A DNA stretch of 64,000 nt from Zafaria cholistanensis (lineage in GTDB: Bacteria; Actinomycetota; Actinomycetes; Actinomycetales; Micrococcaceae): NCBI RefSeq assembly GCF_008580665.1, contig NZ_BKDJ01000009.1, forward strand, positions 47,360-111,359, in the 5' to 3' direction. The stretch's first letter is position 1. Each line of letters opens with the position of its first letter. A program made the translations under genes and the position numbers. Below are positions 52,691-62,458 of the stretch, in pieces. The notes beneath the pieces were generated by a model, which was not told the origin of the DNA, made no database searches, and saw only the letters and a list, made by a program, of their open reading frames with translations.

Positions 52691-53191
52691 TTACCGGCCG
52701 GCCAGGACCAGCGCGGTCTGCAGGGCCGCGGCCATGGCCTCGTGGCCCTTGTCCTCGGAGGAACCGGCGCCGCCGTTGTGGCCGGCGAGGCCCGCGCGGT
52801 CCAGCGCCTGGTCCTCGGTGTCGCAGGTGAGCAGCCCGAAGCCGACCGGGGTGCCGGTGCGCACGGAGACGTCCGTGAGCCCGGCGGTGGCGCCCTGGCA
52901 GACGAAGTCGAAGTGCGGGGTCCCGCCGCGGATGACGACGCCGAGGGCGACCACCGCGTCGTAGGCGGGGGCAAGCCGGGCGGCGGCGACGGGCAGTTCG
53001 AACGCGCCCGGCACGCGCACGACCTCCGGGGTGGCAATGCCGGCGTCGGCGGCCGCGCGCAGCGCGCCGGCCACCAGCCCGTCCATGACCTCCTGGTGCC
53101 AGCTGGCGGCGACGACCACGGCCTTCAGGCCGGCCTCTCCGGCGGCCGCGAGTTCGGCTGCGCCGACGGAGGGTGCTCCGTGTCCACTCAT
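52691..53191 (-). CDS. ribH: 6,7-dimethyl-8-ribityllumazine synthase
   Basis: This 166-residue protein makes lumazine from the butanone phosphate and the pyrimidine. Signatures are [42 protein letters not shown] with the catalytic His, and [17 protein letters not shown]. The length is normal, and it is the last gene of the rib operon. It starts 13 bp after the ribBA stop. Confidence 0.96.
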   Translation of the reverse strand: MSGHGAPSVGAAELAAAGEAGLKAVVVAASWHQEVMDGLVAGALRAAADAGIATPEVVRVPGAFELPVAAARLAPAYDAVVALGVVIRGGTPHFDFVCQGATAGLTDVSVRTGTPVGFGLLTCDTEDQALDRAGLAGHNGGAGSSEDKGHEAMAAALQTALVLAGR

Positions 53192-53204
53192 GTTTTCCGT
53201 CTCC

Positions 53205-54455
53205 TTATTCGGGGGTGCCGGCGCCGAAGGCGGCCGGATCGATGCTGTGGCTCATGCGGTCCACCTTGGTGCGCAGGTAGCGCTCGTTTTCGGGGCGGGC
53301 GTCGATGGCGCTGGAGATCACCCCGGCAACCTCGATGCCGGCCTGCTGGAGCCACCGGCTCTTGAGCGGGTTGTTGGTGATCAGGCGGATCCGCTCCAGG
53401 CCCAGGCTGTGCAGGATCGCGGCGGCCGCGTCGTACCGGCGCGCGTCCACGGGCAGCCCCAGCTGCTCGTTGGCCTCGACCGTGTCGGCGCCGCCGTCCT
53501 GCAGCGCGTAGGCACGGATCTTGTTGGCCAGGCCGATCCCCCGGCCCTCGTGGCCGCGCAGGTAGACCACCGTGCCGCCCTCGGCGGCAATGGCCCTGAG
53601 CGCCGAGTCCAGCTGCTCGCCGCAGTCGCAGCGGTAGGAGCCGAAGATGTCCCCGGTGAGGCATTCGGAGTGCAGGCGCACCAGCGGGGAGGCGTGCACC
53701 GAGGGCATGGACAGGGTGAAGTGCTCGTCCCCGCTGGCCCGGTCGGTCCAGGCCTGCACGGCAAAGGTGCCGTGGGCGGTGGGCAGCTGCACCACGGGCC
53801 CGCCCAGGACGGCCGCCGGCGCGGTCGGCTCCGGGGCAAGGGCGCCGGCATCGGCCAGGTGCGCGGCCAGGTCCTCGATGCTGACCAGCGGGATCTCCCA
53901 CTGGCTGGCGAACTCGCGCAGTGCGGGCAGGCGCATCATGGTGCCGTCATCGTGGACGAGTTCGGCGATCACGCCCACCGGCTCCAGGCCGGCGAGCCGG
54001 CACAGGTCCACCGAGGCCTCGGTGTGTCCGCGGCGGGCCAGTACCCCGCCCTCGACCGAGCGCAGCGGGAAAATGTGGCCCGGGCGGGTGATGTGGGCGG
54101 AATTGGACCCGGGGTCGGCAAGCAGGCGGGCGGTGGTGGCGCGGTCCGCGCCGCTGATCCCTGTGGTCACGCCGGCAGCGGCGTCGCAGGAGACGGTGTA
54201 GGCGGTGCCCTTGGCGTCCTGGTTGTCCGTCACCATCGGCGGCAGGCCCAGGGCGTCGGCGCGGTTGCCGGGCATCGGGCAGCAGATCACGCCGGAGGTG
54301 TAGCGCACCGTCCAGCCCATGAGCTCGGGGGTGGCGAACTCGGCGGCGAAGACGATGTCGCCTTCGTTTTCGCGGTCCTCGTCGTCAACGACGACGACGG
54401 GGCGGCCCGCGGCGATGGCCGCGATGGCGTCTTCGATGGGGTCCAGCAGGCTCAT
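53205..54455 (-). CDS. ribBA: Bifunctional DHBP synthase / GTP cyclohydrolase II
   Basis: This 416-residue two-domain enzyme has RibB (about 1-200) with [17 protein letters not shown], the acidic Mg loop, and [11 protein letters not shown]. RibA (about 215-395) has the zinc Cys in [20 protein letters not shown] and the active site [15 protein letters not shown]. Both motifs are intact. The ATG at 54455 overlaps the ribE stop (ATGA). Its product feeds both branches of riboflavin synthesis. Confidence 0.96.
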   Translation of the reverse strand: MSLLDPIEDAIAAIAAGRPVVVVDDEDRENEGDIVFAAEFATPELMGWTVRYTSGVICCPMPGNRADALGLPPMVTDNQDAKGTAYTVSCDAAAGVTTGISGADRATTARLLADPGSNSAHITRPGHIFPLRSVEGGVLARRGHTEASVDLCRLAGLEPVGVIAELVHDDGTMMRLPALREFASQWEIPLVSIEDLAAHLADAGALAPEPTAPAAVLGGPVVQLPTAHGTFAVQAWTDRASGDEHFTLSMPSVHASPLVRLHSECLTGDIFGSYRCDCGEQLDSALRAIAAEGGTVVYLRGHEGRGIGLANKIRAYALQDGGADTVEANEQLGLPVDARRYDAAAAILHSLGLERIRLITNNPLKSRWLQQAGIEVAGVISSAIDARPENERYLRTKVDRMSHSIDPAAFGAGTPE

Positions 54456-55078
54456 CGCGCATCCTCTCCGGCAAAGGCGGCCAGGCGCTCGGCGTACTTG
54501 GCCAGGACGTCCACTTCCAGGTTGACCGGGTCGCCCGGGGCACGCAGGCCCAGGACGGTGTCGCGCAGGGTGGTCGGGATCAGGCCGACCTCGAACCACT
54601 GCTCCGGCTCGGAGGCCGCGGAGACGTCGGTGACCGTCAGCGAGGTGCCGTCGATGGCGATCGAGCCCTTCCGCGCCACGTACCGGGCCAGGTCCCGCGG
54701 GATGGAGAAGCGCAGGCGCTCCCAGTTGCCCAGGTCCTCGCGCTCGAGGAGGGCCCCGACGCCGTCGACGTGCCCCTGGACGACGTGGCCGTCCAGGCGG
54801 CCGCCGGCGGGGACGCAGCGTTCCAGGTTGACCGTGTCTCCCACCTGGAGCGCGCCCGTGGTGGAGTGGCGCAGGGTCTCGCCCATGACGTCGATCTCGA
54901 CGCTGTCCCCCTCGAAAGCGGTCGCGGTGAGGCAGACGCCGTTGACGGCGATGGAGCCGCCCAGGCCCAGGTCCGCCGCGTGCCCGGGGGCGGAGACGGT
55001 CAGGACGACGGCGTCGCCCCCGCCGGCGGGGCGGATCGCTTCGACGCGGCCGAGGCCGGTGATGATGCCGGTGAACAT
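54452..55078 (-). CDS. ribE: Riboflavin synthase, alpha chain
   Basis: This 208-residue protein dismutates lumazine to riboflavin. It has two lumazine-binding repeats, [15 protein letters not shown] at the start and [15 protein letters not shown] at the second. VNGVCLTAT and [11 protein letters not shown] are paired motifs of the two barrels. It starts 5 bp after the ribD stop and overlaps ribBA. Note that the name ribC is also used for this gene. Confidence 0.95.
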   Translation of the reverse strand: MFTGIITGLGRVEAIRPAGGGDAVVLTVSAPGHAADLGLGGSIAVNGVCLTATAFEGDSVEIDVMGETLRHSTTGALQVGDTVNLERCVPAGGRLDGHVVQGHVDGVGALLEREDLGNWERLRFSIPRDLARYVARKGSIAIDGTSLTVTDVSAASEPEQWFEVGLIPTTLRDTVLGLRAPGDPVNLEVDVLAKYAERLAAFAGEDAR

Positions 55079-55083
55079 AATGC

Positions 55084-56250
55084 TCAGTTCCTTTCTTCCG
55101 CGCGGACAGGCGCGGGGTGCGCCGGGGCGGGCGCTGGTTCGAGATGGAGCAGGACGTCGTCGCCGAGGCGCTGGTGCGCGGGACCGCCGGCATCGTCCAG
55201 CCGCCAGCGGCGGGCATCGGCGAGGGTGCCGATGCCCAGGTCCCCGACCGCGGGGCGGCCCGCCCCGAGGAAAAGCGGGGCCTGGTACAGCCACAGCTCG
55301 TCAACGAGGTCCGCGGCCAGGAAGGCGGTGGCGATGGCGGCCCCGCCCTCGATCATGACGTGGTCGGTGCCCTCGGCGGCCAGGGCCGCCAGGGCCTCGG
55401 AAGGGTCTCGGGTGGCCAGGTGCACCCAGTTGCCGTCCCCGCGCACGGCGGCGTCCGCGGGAACCTCGCGCCGGCCCATGACCACGCGGCGGGGCTGCCG
55501 CGCGGCGGCGGTACCGTCGGGGTTTCGGGCCGTCAGGCGCGGATTGTCGGCGAGCACGGTGCCGGTGCCGGCGAGGATGGCCTCGGCGCGGGCACGCACG
55601 CCATGGCTGTGCGCCCGGGCGGCGGGGCCGGTGATCCACTGGCTGGTGCCGTCGGCGGCGGCGATGCGCCCGTCCAGGGTCTGGGCCAAATGCAGGGTGG
55701 TGAAGGGCCGCTGGGCGGAGCGGGCGGCGAACCAGCGGTGGTTCAGTTCGCGGGCGCGCTCCCCCAGCAGCCCGGCGCGGACCCCGATGCCGCGGGCGGC
55801 GAGGAACTGCGCCCCTCCGCCGGCACGGTCGGTGCCGTCGGCGGTGGCATAGACGAGGCGGCCGATCCCTGCCGCGGCAATCGCCCCGGCGCAGGGGCCG
55901 GTGCGGCCGGTGTGGTTGCACGGCTCAAGCGTGACGACCATGGTCAGCTGCGCCGCTTCGGCCGGGTCCACCGGGCCGAGGGCGGCCAGTGCGGCGGCCT
56001 CCGCGTGCGGGGTGCCGGCGCCGCGGTGGTGCCCGACGGCGCGCACGGCACCGTCCGGCCCCAGCACCACGGCCCCCACCAGCGGGTTGGCGCCACGCAC
56101 GCCGCGGCCGGCCTCGGCCAGCGCCAGCTCCATGGCGGAGCGCTCGGCATCAGTGAAGGCGGCATCGGTAAAGGCAGCATCGGTAAAGGCGGTGTCCGTG
56201 GCGGCGGTGCCGTGTGCCGGGGCGCGGGCGGGTGCGCGGTCGGCCGGCAT
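55084..56250 (-). CDS. ribD: Bifunctional riboflavin-specific deaminase / reductase
   Basis: This 388-residue enzyme has an N-terminal CMP/dCMP deaminase-like domain with zinc site HAEAAAL and [15 protein letters not shown]-terminal NADPH reductase follows with [34 protein letters not shown] and [12 protein letters not shown]. The N-terminus has AFTDA repeats from 15-bp units (56146-56205) before the catalytic domain. The ATG at 56250 overlaps the stop of a 38-codon upstream ORF (TGATG). It is under the FMN riboswitch. Confidence 0.95.
   Translation of the reverse strand: MPADRAPARAPAHGTAATDTAFTDAAFTDAAFTDAERSAMELALAEAGRGVRGANPLVGAVVLGPDGAVRAVGHHRGAGTPHAEAAALAALGPVDPAEAAQLTMVVTLEPCNHTGRTGPCAGAIAAAGIGRLVYATADGTDRAGGGAQFLAARGIGVRAGLLGERARELNHRWFAARSAQRPFTTLHLAQTLDGRIAAADGTSQWITGPAARAHSHGVRARAEAILAGTGTVLADNPRLTARNPDGTAAARQPRRVVMGRREVPADAAVRGDGNWVHLATRDPSEALAALAAEGTDHVMIEGGAAIATAFLAADLVDELWLYQAPLFLGAGRPAVGDLGIGTLADARRWRLDDAGGPAHQRLGDDVLLHLEPAPAPAHPAPVRAEERN
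56146..56205. repeat. 15-bp in-frame repeats in the ribD 5' end
   Basis: Units at 56146-56160, 56161-56175, 56176-56190 and a diverged 56191-56205 share GGCATCGGTAAAGGC. They encode AFTDA repeats at the RibD N-terminus. Confidence 0.85.
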
Positions 56251-56366
56251 CAGCGCACCGCCCGTGCCGCGTGGGCACCGGCCCCCGGGCCGGCGGCGGG
56301 GCCGGCCATGACCGCCAGGGCGGCAGTGGTGTTGACAGCTTCAATGAGCCACCGCAGGGATTTCAA
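56250..56366 (-). CDS. Small leader ORF between FMN riboswitch and ribD
   Basis: A 38-codon frame starts with TTG at 56366, five bases after a strong GAGGAGG site. It reads KSLRWLIEAVNTTAALAVMA and then a Gly/Ala/Pro-rich tail. Its TGA overlaps the ribD ATG by one base (TGATG). It may be a translated leader that couples ribD to riboswitch-controlled initiation, or a small membrane peptide (the segment WLIEAV...LAVMA is hydrophobic). No homologue is recognised. It is supported by ribosome site, spacing and coupling only. Confidence 0.5.
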   Translation of the reverse strand: MKSLRWLIEAVNTTAALAVMAGPAAGPGAGAHAARAVR

Positions 56367-56470
56367 GCGTTCCTCCTCGTGAGCCGCGGCGGCTCCGGGG
56401 GTTACGACAGTGCGGCAGGCCCGGCCGGGCATCCCCAAAGGATGCGCCAGGCAGGCTGAGCTACCCTGTA

Positions 56471-56595
56471 CGTGCTTCTCCCATCCAGACTTTACTGTCG
56501 GTACCGGAATTCCACCGGCTCAGCCGTGGTGCCAAGGGCACCTCGGGTCGCGGACTGTCACCGCCGGTTCGGAATTTCACCGACCCCGGAGCACG
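56471..56595 (-). ncRNA. FMN riboswitch (RFN element)
   Basis: The minus strand carries the conserved RFN core. The start is GGGGTCGGTGAAATTCCGAAC, followed by CCGGCGGTGACAGTCCGCGA, a hairpin GGTGCCCTTGGCACC, GAGCCGGTGGAATTCCGG, and the end ACAGTAAAGTCTGGATGGGA. It lies before the leader ORF and ribD and after rpe. It binds FMN and lowers rib expression. A GAGCCGC/GCGGCTC hairpin next to the GAGGAGG site suggests control of translation; this is inferred. Confidence 0.96.
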
Positions 56596-56611
56596 TTCTG
56601 TAGTTGTACTT

Positions 56612-57298
56612 TCATTCAACCACATGTTCGGTGGCGCCCGGCGTTGCCTGTGCCACATTGCGCAACGTTTCGACCGCCGCCGCGGGGTCCCCGGTGCCGT
56701 AGACGCTGGAGCCGGCCACGAACACGTCGGCCCCGGCCTCGGCGGCGCGCAGGATCGTGTCCCGGGTGATGCCGCCGTCGACCTGCAGGGCGATCGGCAG
56801 CCCGGTTCCCTCGATCGCGGCGCGGGCGCGGCGGATCTTCGGCAGCACCAGGTCCAGGAACGCCTGGCCGCCGAAGCCCGGCTCCACCGTCATGAGCAGC
56901 AGCATGTCCAGTTCGGGAAGCATGTCCAGGTACGGCTCGACGGGAGTCGCCGGGCGCAGGGCCAGGGACGCCTTCGACCCGCGGGCACGCAGCTCGCGGG
57001 CCAGCTTCACCGGCGCCGCCGAGGCCTCCGCGTGGAAGGTTACCGACGAAGCGCCGGCGTCGGCGTAGCCCGGGGCCCAGCGGTCCACCTCGGAGATCAT
57101 CAGGTGCACGTCCAGGGGAAGCGGACTGACCTCCCCGATGCGCCGGACGACCGGCAGCCCCAGGGTCAGGTTGGGAACGAAGTGGTTGTCCATCACGTCC
57201 ACGTGCACGGCGTCGGCGGTGGCGATCCGGTGCAGCTCCGCCTCCAGGTTGGCGAAGTCGGCCGAAAGGATGCTGGGGTGGATGCGGCAGGAGCGCAT
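56612..57298 (-). CDS. rpe: Ribulose-phosphate 3-epimerase
   Basis: This 228-residue TIM barrel interconverts ribulose-5-P and xylulose-5-P. It shows [26 protein letters not shown] with the catalytic Asp and metal His, VDVHLM-like [18 protein letters not shown] and [11 protein letters not shown]. Its length is normal. It starts 3 bp after the rsmB stop. The riboswitch begins only 16 bp after the rpe stop, so the rib promoter must overlap the rpe end. Confidence 0.96.
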   Translation of the reverse strand: MRSCRIHPSILSADFANLEAELHRIATADAVHVDVMDNHFVPNLTLGLPVVRRIGEVSPLPLDVHLMISEVDRWAPGYADAGASSVTFHAEASAAPVKLARELRARGSKASLALRPATPVEPYLDMLPELDMLLLMTVEPGFGGQAFLDLVLPKIRRARAAIEGTGLPIALQVDGGITRDTILRAAEAGADVFVAGSSVYGTGDPAAAVETLRNVAQATPGATEHVVE

Positions 57299-57301
57299 GG
57301 G

Positions 57302-58900
57302 TCAGTCCTCCGTAGCGGGGATGCCGGGGGCCCCCTTGGTGAGCAGGGCAAGGAACATGGCGTCGGTGCGGTGCACGTGGGGCCACAGCTGGACGGTGTT
57401 TCCCGGTTCGACGCCGTTTCCCGGTTCCGCGCTGCTTTCCGGTTCCGCGCTGCCGCCCTGCGGGCGGCGGGCATCGAGCGGATGCGCGGCCCCGAGGGTG
57501 CCGCCCAGGCAGACCGCATCCGCCGCGGCCCCGGTGTCCAGCAGCCGCGCGTCCGGGTGGCGCCTGAGCGCGTCCTCGACGACGGCGCGGGTCTCGGCCG
57601 GGTGCGGCGAGCAGGTGACGTACGCGAGGACGCCGCCGGGACGCAGCGCGGACAGCGCGGCGTCCAGCAGCTCGCCCTGCAGGATGGTCAGTTCGGCGAT
57701 GTCCTGGGGTGACTTGCGCCAGCGGGATTCGGGGCGGCGGCGCAGGGCGCCGAGTCCACTGCAGGGGGCATCCACCATGATGCGGTCGAAGCGTCCGGCA
57801 TTGTCGGCGTTACCGTAGTCCCGGCCATCCTCGACGGTCAGGATCCAGTGCTCTTCGGGGACGGCCTGGAGCGCCCTGCGCACCAGCTCGGCGCGGTGCG
57901 GCGTGGGCTCGTTGGCGGTCAGCGTGGCCCCGCGCCGGGCCGCGACGGCGGCCAGCAGGGCGGCCTTGCCGCCGGGGCCGGCGCACAGGTCGAGCCATAC
58001 GGAGTCGCGTCCTCCCCCGGGCAGCTCGGCATTGGCCAGCGCCCAGGCCACCAGCTGGGACCCCGCGTCCTGGACGCGGGTGGTGCCGCCCCGCACGGAC
58101 TCCAGCCGGGCCACGTCACCGCCGGCGTAGTAGGCCGACCCCGGGACCAGGGTCCCCGGCTCCGCGCCCTGGGCCAGCGCCTCGTCGAGGGAACCCAGGC
58201 CCGGCAGGGCGACCAGGTTGACCACGGGGGCCTGGTTGTCGGCGGCGAGCAGGTCCTCGATCTCGTCCGCGCGGCGGCCGTGGGCGGCCAGCGACTGGCG
58301 CAGCGCGCGCACGATCCACTCCGGGTGGCTGTGCTCCAGCGCGGAGCGGGAGACGCCGTCTTCCAGGTCCTCCAGCAGCTCGGCGACCCATTCGTCGCGG
58401 TCGCGGGCGGCGACCTTGCGCAGCACCGCGTTGATCAGCCCGGAGGGGCCGGCGCCGATGACGGCCCGGGCCAGGCCCACGGTCTCGTCCAGTGCCGCAT
58501 GGGTGGGCACGCGCATGGACAGCAGCTGGTGCGTGCCCAGCCTCAGGGCGTCCAGCACGGCCCCGTCCAGCTGCGGCAGCGGCCTGTCCACGCAGCGGGC
58601 CAGCACAGCGTCGTAAAGGCCCTGCTCGCGCAGGGCGCCATAGGCCAGTTCGGTGGCGAAGGCGGCGTCGCGCCTGTCCAGCCGGCTCTCGCGGATGCGG
58701 GCCGGGAGCACCAGGTTCGCGTAGGCGTCCTCCTCGGCCACCGCGCGCAGGACCTCGAAGGCCACCAGGCGCGCGGGGTCGGCCCGGCGTTTGCGCTGGG
58801 AGGGGGCAGCGACGCTGAACCGGCGCTCCCCCGCGGCCCCGCGGTTGCGCTGGCGCCCCTGCTCGTTGCGGCGTCCGCCGCCATTTCCGCGTTCGCTCAT
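57302..58900 (-). CDS. rsmB: 16S rRNA (cytosine-967-C5)-methyltransferase
   Basis: This 532-residue protein has a NusB-like N-terminal domain (about 40-170, [19 protein letters not shown]) and a SAM methyltransferase domain. [16 protein letters not shown] is the SAM site, [15 protein letters not shown] the first Cys and [11 protein letters not shown] the second, catalytic Cys. An Arg/Gly-rich lead precedes the domain. The C-terminal part has [17 protein letters not shown] from 18-bp-type repeats near 57400-57445. The ATG at 58900 overlaps the fmt stop (ATGA). Confidence 0.94.
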   Translation of the reverse strand: MSERGNGGGRRNEQGRQRNRGAAGERRFSVAAPSQRKRRADPARLVAFEVLRAVAEEDAYANLVLPARIRESRLDRRDAAFATELAYGALREQGLYDAVLARCVDRPLPQLDGAVLDALRLGTHQLLSMRVPTHAALDETVGLARAVIGAGPSGLINAVLRKVAARDRDEWVAELLEDLEDGVSRSALEHSHPEWIVRALRQSLAAHGRRADEIEDLLAADNQAPVVNLVALPGLGSLDEALAQGAEPGTLVPGSAYYAGGDVARLESVRGGTTRVQDAGSQLVAWALANAELPGGGRDSVWLDLCAGPGGKAALLAAVAARRGATLTANEPTPHRAELVRRALQAVPEEHWILTVEDGRDYGNADNAGRFDRIMVDAPCSGLGALRRRPESRWRKSPQDIAELTILQGELLDAALSALRPGGVLAYVTCSPHPAETRAVVEDALRRHPDARLLDTGAAADAVCLGGTLGAAHPLDARRPQGGSAEPESSAEPGNGVEPGNTVQLWPHVHRTDAMFLALLTKGAPGIPATED

Positions 58901-59826
58901 GCGAACACCACCTTCGTTTCGCCGCCGAGCCCGCGGGCCCAGTCGGAAGCGTCCATCGTCTTTTTGCCGGCCGGCTGGACCGCGCCCAGCTCCACCGGGT
59001 GGGATCCCGTGCCCACCAGCACGCGCGGGCGCTTGCCCGGCAGGACCGCCACGTGGCCCGGTTCCAGGGCCGGGGTGTCCGTGCGGGGCACCACGGGGCC
59101 AAGCTTGAAGCGCTGGCCCTCCAGGGTGGTCCATGCCCCCGGTTCGGGGGTGGTGCCGTTGATCCTCCGGCGCACGGCCAGGGCAGGCACGGTCCAGTCG
59201 ACGCGGCCGTCCTCCAGGCCCAGCTTGGGGGCCAGCGAAACCTCCCCGGCCTGCGGCACCGCCACCAGCCTCCCGGCGTCGATGCCGGAGAGCGTCTGCG
59301 AAAGCAGCACGGAGCCGCTTTGGGCCAGGCGGGCCAGCAGCCCGCCGGCGGTGTCGTCCGGGCCAATGGCCTCGGTCAGCTGGCCGTAGACGGGCCCGGT
59401 GTCCAGCCCCTCCTCCAGCAGGAACGTCACGGCACCGGTGATGTCGTCGCCGTGGATCACGGCGTGCTGGACGGGGGCGGCGCCGCGCCAGGCGGGCAGC
59501 AGGGAGAAGTGCAGGTTGATCCAGCCGTGGCGCGGGATCCCCAGCGCGGCCGGCGGGACGAGCCCGCCGTAGGCGACGATCGCGGCCACGTCGGGGCCGG
59601 CGGCGCGGATGGCCTCCCGGGCGGCGGCGTCGATGCGGTTGGCCCGGATGACGGGCAGCCCCAGTTCGGCGGCGCGCGCCGCGACCGGCGAGGGCCGGAG
59701 CACCCGCTTGCGTCCCACCGGGGCGTCCTCGCGGGTGAGCACGGCCACCACGTCGAAGCCGTCCGCGACGAGCCGGTCCAGCGACGGGACGGCCACCTCC
59801 GGCGTTCCGGCGAACAGGACCCTCAC
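58897..59826 (-). CDS. fmt: Methionyl-tRNA formyltransferase
   Basis: This 309-residue enzyme formylates Met-tRNAi with 10-formyl-THF. It begins [15 protein letters not shown]. The active-site segment is [24 protein letters not shown], followed by [11 protein letters not shown] and the C-terminal OB-like domain with [15 protein letters not shown]. The GTG at 59826 overlaps the def stop (GTGA). It works with def to start and finish N-formyl methionine handling. Confidence 0.96.
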   Translation of the reverse strand: MRVLFAGTPEVAVPSLDRLVADGFDVVAVLTREDAPVGRKRVLRPSPVAARAAELGLPVIRANRIDAAAREAIRAAGPDVAAIVAYGGLVPPAALGIPRHGWINLHFSLLPAWRGAAPVQHAVIHGDDITGAVTFLLEEGLDTGPVYGQLTEAIGPDDTAGGLLARLAQSGSVLLSQTLSGIDAGRLVAVPQAGEVSLAPKLGLEDGRVDWTVPALAVRRRINGTTPEPGAWTTLEGQRFKLGPVVPRTDTPALEPGHVAVLPGKRPRVLVGTGSHPVELGAVQPAGKKTMDASDWARGLGGETKVVFA

Positions 59827-60380
59827 AGCGCGGTCCCGAACGCGGAGCCCAGGCTCTTGGCGCGGGTGGCGACGGTGGTCTGGGCCACGCGGTTGTAGCC
59901 GGCGTTGCGGATCTTGCGCAAGGCGTCCTTCTTGTCCTCGCCCCGGAGGCGGTCGATGTAGAGGATGCCGTCGAGGTGGTCCGTCTCGTGCTGCAGGCAC
60001 CGGGCCAGGAAGCCCTCGCCCTCGACCACCACGGGATTGCCGTCGACGTCGACCCCGGTGGCGCGGGTCCAGCGCCGGCGCGGCACGGGGTAGCCCAGGC
60101 CCGGGATGGACAGGCACCCCTCGATGCGGTCAGCCTGGAAGTCCTCGCTCAGTTCCAGCACCGGGTTCACGATGTGTCCGCGCCGGCCCTCGATCTGGAA
60201 GGTGAATACGCGCAGGCCGACGCCGACCTGCGGGGCGGCCAGCCCGGCGCCCTCCACGTCCTCCATGGTCTCGTCCATGTCGCGGACCAGCTTGTGCAGT
60301 TCGGGACCGAAATCGGTCACTTCTTCGGCCCGCGTGCGAAGGACCGGGTCCCCCATGATGCGGATTGCCAGGACGGCCAT
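59823..60380 (-). CDS. def: Peptide deformylase
   Basis: This 185-residue metal hydrolase removes the formyl group from new proteins. Motif 1 is GAGLAAPQ (44-51), motif 2 is EGCLS (87-91) with the metal Cys, and motif 3 is HETDH (131-135) with the HExxH metal ligands. The ATG at 60380 begins [15 protein letters not shown], the family N-terminus. It is coupled to fmt through a 4-bp overlap. Confidence 0.95.
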   Translation of the reverse strand: MAVLAIRIMGDPVLRTRAEEVTDFGPELHKLVRDMDETMEDVEGAGLAAPQVGVGLRVFTFQIEGRRGHIVNPVLELSEDFQADRIEGCLSIPGLGYPVPRRRWTRATGVDVDGNPVVVEGEGFLARCLQHETDHLDGILYIDRLRGEDKKDALRKIRNAGYNRVAQTTVATRAKSLGSAFGTAL

Positions 60381-60506
60381 CGGCAAAGCTCCCCTCCCGC
60401 CGGCCCGGCCGGCAATGTGCTGTGGATTCCTGAAGCTCCGCCCCCTGGGCCGGGAGCGGGCATTCATCCATTCTACTGCGGAGGCGGGGACCGGGTCGGG
60501 GCCGCC

Positions 60507-61358
60507 TCAGCCGGCCGGCGGAGGCGGCGGACCGACCGGGCGCAGCGGCACGCCGGCTTCCTGCACCTTCAGCCCGGAGGCCCAGACCTGCCGCAGGGCC
60601 CAAAAGCGGCTCCAGTAGGCGGGCAGGACGGCGGGGTCCACCATCATCGGCTGGACCTCCGTTTCGCCGATCGCCACCCCCAGCAGCATCGGGTCCGTGC
60701 CGTAGGGCCACGGCTTCCAGGTCCCGGCGGCGGGATCGACCAGCATCTCTTCGGCCTTGCATCCGGCGGCCAGCTGCATCACCACCTTGGGGTCCAGCGC
60801 CTTGACGCGGCCCTCGCGGTCGGTGCCCTTGGTCTTGTAGTCGATCAGGCACAGCCGTCCGCCGATCTCCGCCACCAAATCCAGGGTTCCGGCGTAGCCG
60901 ACGCTGTGGTTCCACACGGTGACCTCCGCGGCCAGCGGGACCACGCGGTAGGTTTCCCACCACTGGTCGAACCGGGCCGCGAAGGCCCCCTCCCCGTGCC
61001 CCTCCAGGGCCGCGCGCGCCGCCGGGGCCTCGTGGGGGCGGCCCAGCGCGGCCAGGGCGACCTGCTCGCAGTAGTGGTGGACCCGGTCCCCGCGCGCGGC
61101 CGCGGCGTCCCGGTAGGCGTCCGCGGCCCCCGAGGCCTGGCGCGCGACGGCGCGCAGCTTGGCCGGGTCTCCCACGGCGGCGGCGAGGCGTTCGTCCTGG
61201 ACGGCGGCGGTCGCGGCCATGTGCCCGATCCACCCGCCCATGCCCGCATCGGCCTGGGCGATGACGGTGGTGATGGAGGGAACCTCCGGCGTGCCGCCGA
61301 TGCGGCGCGAGTACATGCGCCCGAAGGGGGTCTGATGGGCCAGGGCGGGGGAAGTCAT
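60507..61358 (-). CDS. PD-(D/E)XK nuclease-like protein, RecB type
   Basis: This 283-residue protein has a Cas4/RecB-like core with WNHSVGYAGTLDLVAEIGG and LCLIDYKTK, giving the D...D-x-K pattern (about residues 150-175). A helical N-terminal half with HHYCEQVALAALG precedes it. A Pro-rich tail ends the protein. Such genes are common beside def/fmt in Micrococcaceae. Its substrate and partner are unknown, and no helicase or CRISPR gene is near. It lies 126 bp before def on the same strand. Confidence 0.75.
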   Translation of the reverse strand: MTSPALAHQTPFGRMYSRRIGGTPEVPSITTVIAQADAGMGGWIGHMAATAAVQDERLAAAVGDPAKLRAVARQASGAADAYRDAAAARGDRVHHYCEQVALAALGRPHEAPAARAALEGHGEGAFAARFDQWWETYRVVPLAAEVTVWNHSVGYAGTLDLVAEIGGRLCLIDYKTKGTDREGRVKALDPKVVMQLAAGCKAEEMLVDPAAGTWKPWPYGTDPMLLGVAIGETEVQPMMVDPAVLPAYWSRFWALRQVWASGLKVQEAGVPLRPVGPPPPPAG

Positions 61359-61480
61359 GCCTCCGATTCTGGCACGCTTCCCTGACGGCCTGTCCCCGTT
61401 TCCGGGCTGACCTGCGGGAGCGTGAGGGCGCGGACGGGGGTTGCCGGAACGCGCCGGCCGGGGGCCGGGCGCGGCCCGTT

Positions 61481-61507
61481 TTGCACTTGGACGATTCGTC
61501 GTATAGA
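61481..61507 (+). promoter_or_regulatory. Candidate promoter of the tRNA cluster
   Basis: TTGCAC (61481-61486) and TATAGA (61502-61507), 15 bp apart, lie about 70 bp before the first tRNA-Gly. The -10 is a good match, but the spacing is short. Confidence 0.5.
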
Positions 61508-61573
61508 GTCTTCACTCGTTGGAACGCACGGAAGCGGTTCGGAAACGAAGCGCAAAGCCTGCGGAAACCACAC

Positions 61574-61647
61574 GCGGACATAGCTCAGTTGGCTAGAGCG
61601 CCACCTTGCCAAGGTGGAGGTCGCGGGTTCGAATCCCGTTGTCCGCT
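61574..61647 (+). tRNA. tRNA-Gly (anticodon GCC), copy 1
   Basis: The 74-nt cloverleaf has acceptor GCGGACA/TGTCCGC, D arm GCTCAGTTGGCTAGAGC, anticodon stem CCACC/GGTGG with loop TTGCCAA and TΨC arm GCGGGTTCGAATCCCGT. CCA is not encoded. It is identical to the two later Gly genes. Confidence 0.96.
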
Positions 61648-61711
61648 CGCAAGTCACTGGATGTGGCCGGTTCGCCGGTCCAGCCGGGAACGGTTTACCG
61701 TTTCAGGCCAC

Positions 61712-61782
61712 GGTGGGGTGGCCGAGAGGCGAGGCAGCGGCCTGCAAAGCCGTATACGCGGGTTCGAATCCCGTCCCCACCT
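61712..61782 (+). tRNA. tRNA-Cys (anticodon GCA)
   Basis: The 71-nt cloverleaf has acceptor GGTGGGG/CCCCACC, D arm with GAGAGGCGAGGC, anticodon loop CTGCAAA in a GCGGC/GCCGT stem and TΨC arm CGGGTTCGAATCCCG. The discriminator is T, as in tRNA-Cys. Confidence 0.95.
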
Positions 61783-61852
61783 CGCATAAGGTATGCTTGC
61801 AGCCTTGAATGGAACGGTCCGGGCCTCAGCCCTGGACGGAGTGCATTCACAG

Positions 61853-61924
61853 GCGCGATTGGCGCAGCGGTAGCGCGCTTCCCTGACACGGAAGAGGTCA
61901 CTGGTTCGATCCCAGTATCGCGCA
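61853..61924 (+). tRNA. tRNA-Val (anticodon GAC), copy 1
   Basis: The 72-nt cloverleaf has acceptor GCGCGAT/ATCGCGC, anticodon stem CTTCC/GGAAG with loop CTGACAC, and TΨC arm CTGGTTCGATCCCAG. It is the first member of a duplicated Val-Gly pair. Confidence 0.95.
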
Positions 61925-61955
61925 CGGAGAATCCCCCACGCGGGGAGTTCCTCTT

Positions 61956-62029
61956 GCGGACATAGCTCAGTTGGCTAGAGCGCCACCTTGCCAAGGTGGA
62001 GGTCGCGGGTTCGAATCCCGTTGTCCGCT
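61956..62029 (+). tRNA. tRNA-Gly (anticodon GCC), copy 2
   Basis: This gene has the same 74-nt sequence as copy 1. It is 31 bp after tRNA-Val copy 1, and belongs to the duplicated unit. Confidence 0.96.
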
Positions 62030-62103
62030 CCAAGGACATTCCGGCCCCGGCCGGCATGGAATTGACGGCTTGCGGGGCTGCTCCAGGGCAGTCCATAGGG
62101 CAG

Positions 62104-62175
62104 GCGCGATTGGCGCAGCGGTAGCGCGCTTCCCTGACACGGAAGAGGTCACTGGTTCGATCCCAGTATCGCGCA
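62104..62175 (+). tRNA. tRNA-Val (anticodon GAC), copy 2
   Basis: This gene is identical to copy 1 and lies exactly 251 bp downstream of it. Confidence 0.95.
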
Positions 62176-62206
62176 CGGAGAATCCCCCACGCGGGGAGTT
62201 CCTCTT

Positions 62207-62280
62207 GCGGACATAGCTCAGTTGGCTAGAGCGCCACCTTGCCAAGGTGGAGGTCGCGGGTTCGAATCCCGTTGTCCGCT
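62207..62280 (+). tRNA. tRNA-Gly (anticodon GCC), copy 3
   Basis: This gene is identical to copies 1 and 2 and lies 251 bp after copy 2. The cluster ends with the terminator at 62305-62334. Confidence 0.96.
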
Positions 62281-62304
62281 CCATGTGCTTCCGCGAAGCA
62301 TGCA

Positions 62305-62334
62305 GAAAGGCCCCCGGTTCGCCGGGGGCCTTTC
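62305..62334 (+). terminator. Terminator of the tRNA cluster
   Basis: GAAAGGCCCCCGG pairs with CCGGGGGCCTTTC around a short loop, followed by GTGTTT. It is 25 bp after the last tRNA-Gly. Confidence 0.85.
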
Positions 62335-62458
62335 GTGTTTGGTCCGCCGGAGAACCGCATCCGTTTCCCCGCACCCCCTGTTGCGGCCCTGCGCGGCCCC
62401 CTACCATGGATTGCGGACGGGAGCGGTCGCGGCTCCCCGGACGAAAGGAGGTGCCTGT

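Larger units (their letters stand above)
61850..62283. repeat. Tandem duplication of the tRNA-Val/tRNA-Gly pair
   Basis: Positions 61850-62032 and 62101-62283 (183 bp) are identical, including the 31-bp spacer with its CCCCCACGCGGGG hairpin. The period is 251 bp; only about 68 bp between the copies differ. Confidence 0.9.

Noticed and set aside
60507..61358. RecB/Cas4-like nuclease as part of a CRISPR or defence island
   Set aside because: No CRISPR repeats, cas genes, helicase or toxin lie nearby. The neighbours are housekeeping genes.
61574..62280. tRNA cluster as an integration site for a mobile element
   Set aside because: No integrase, att-like repeat or foreign cargo was seen. The repeats are explained by tandem tRNA duplication.
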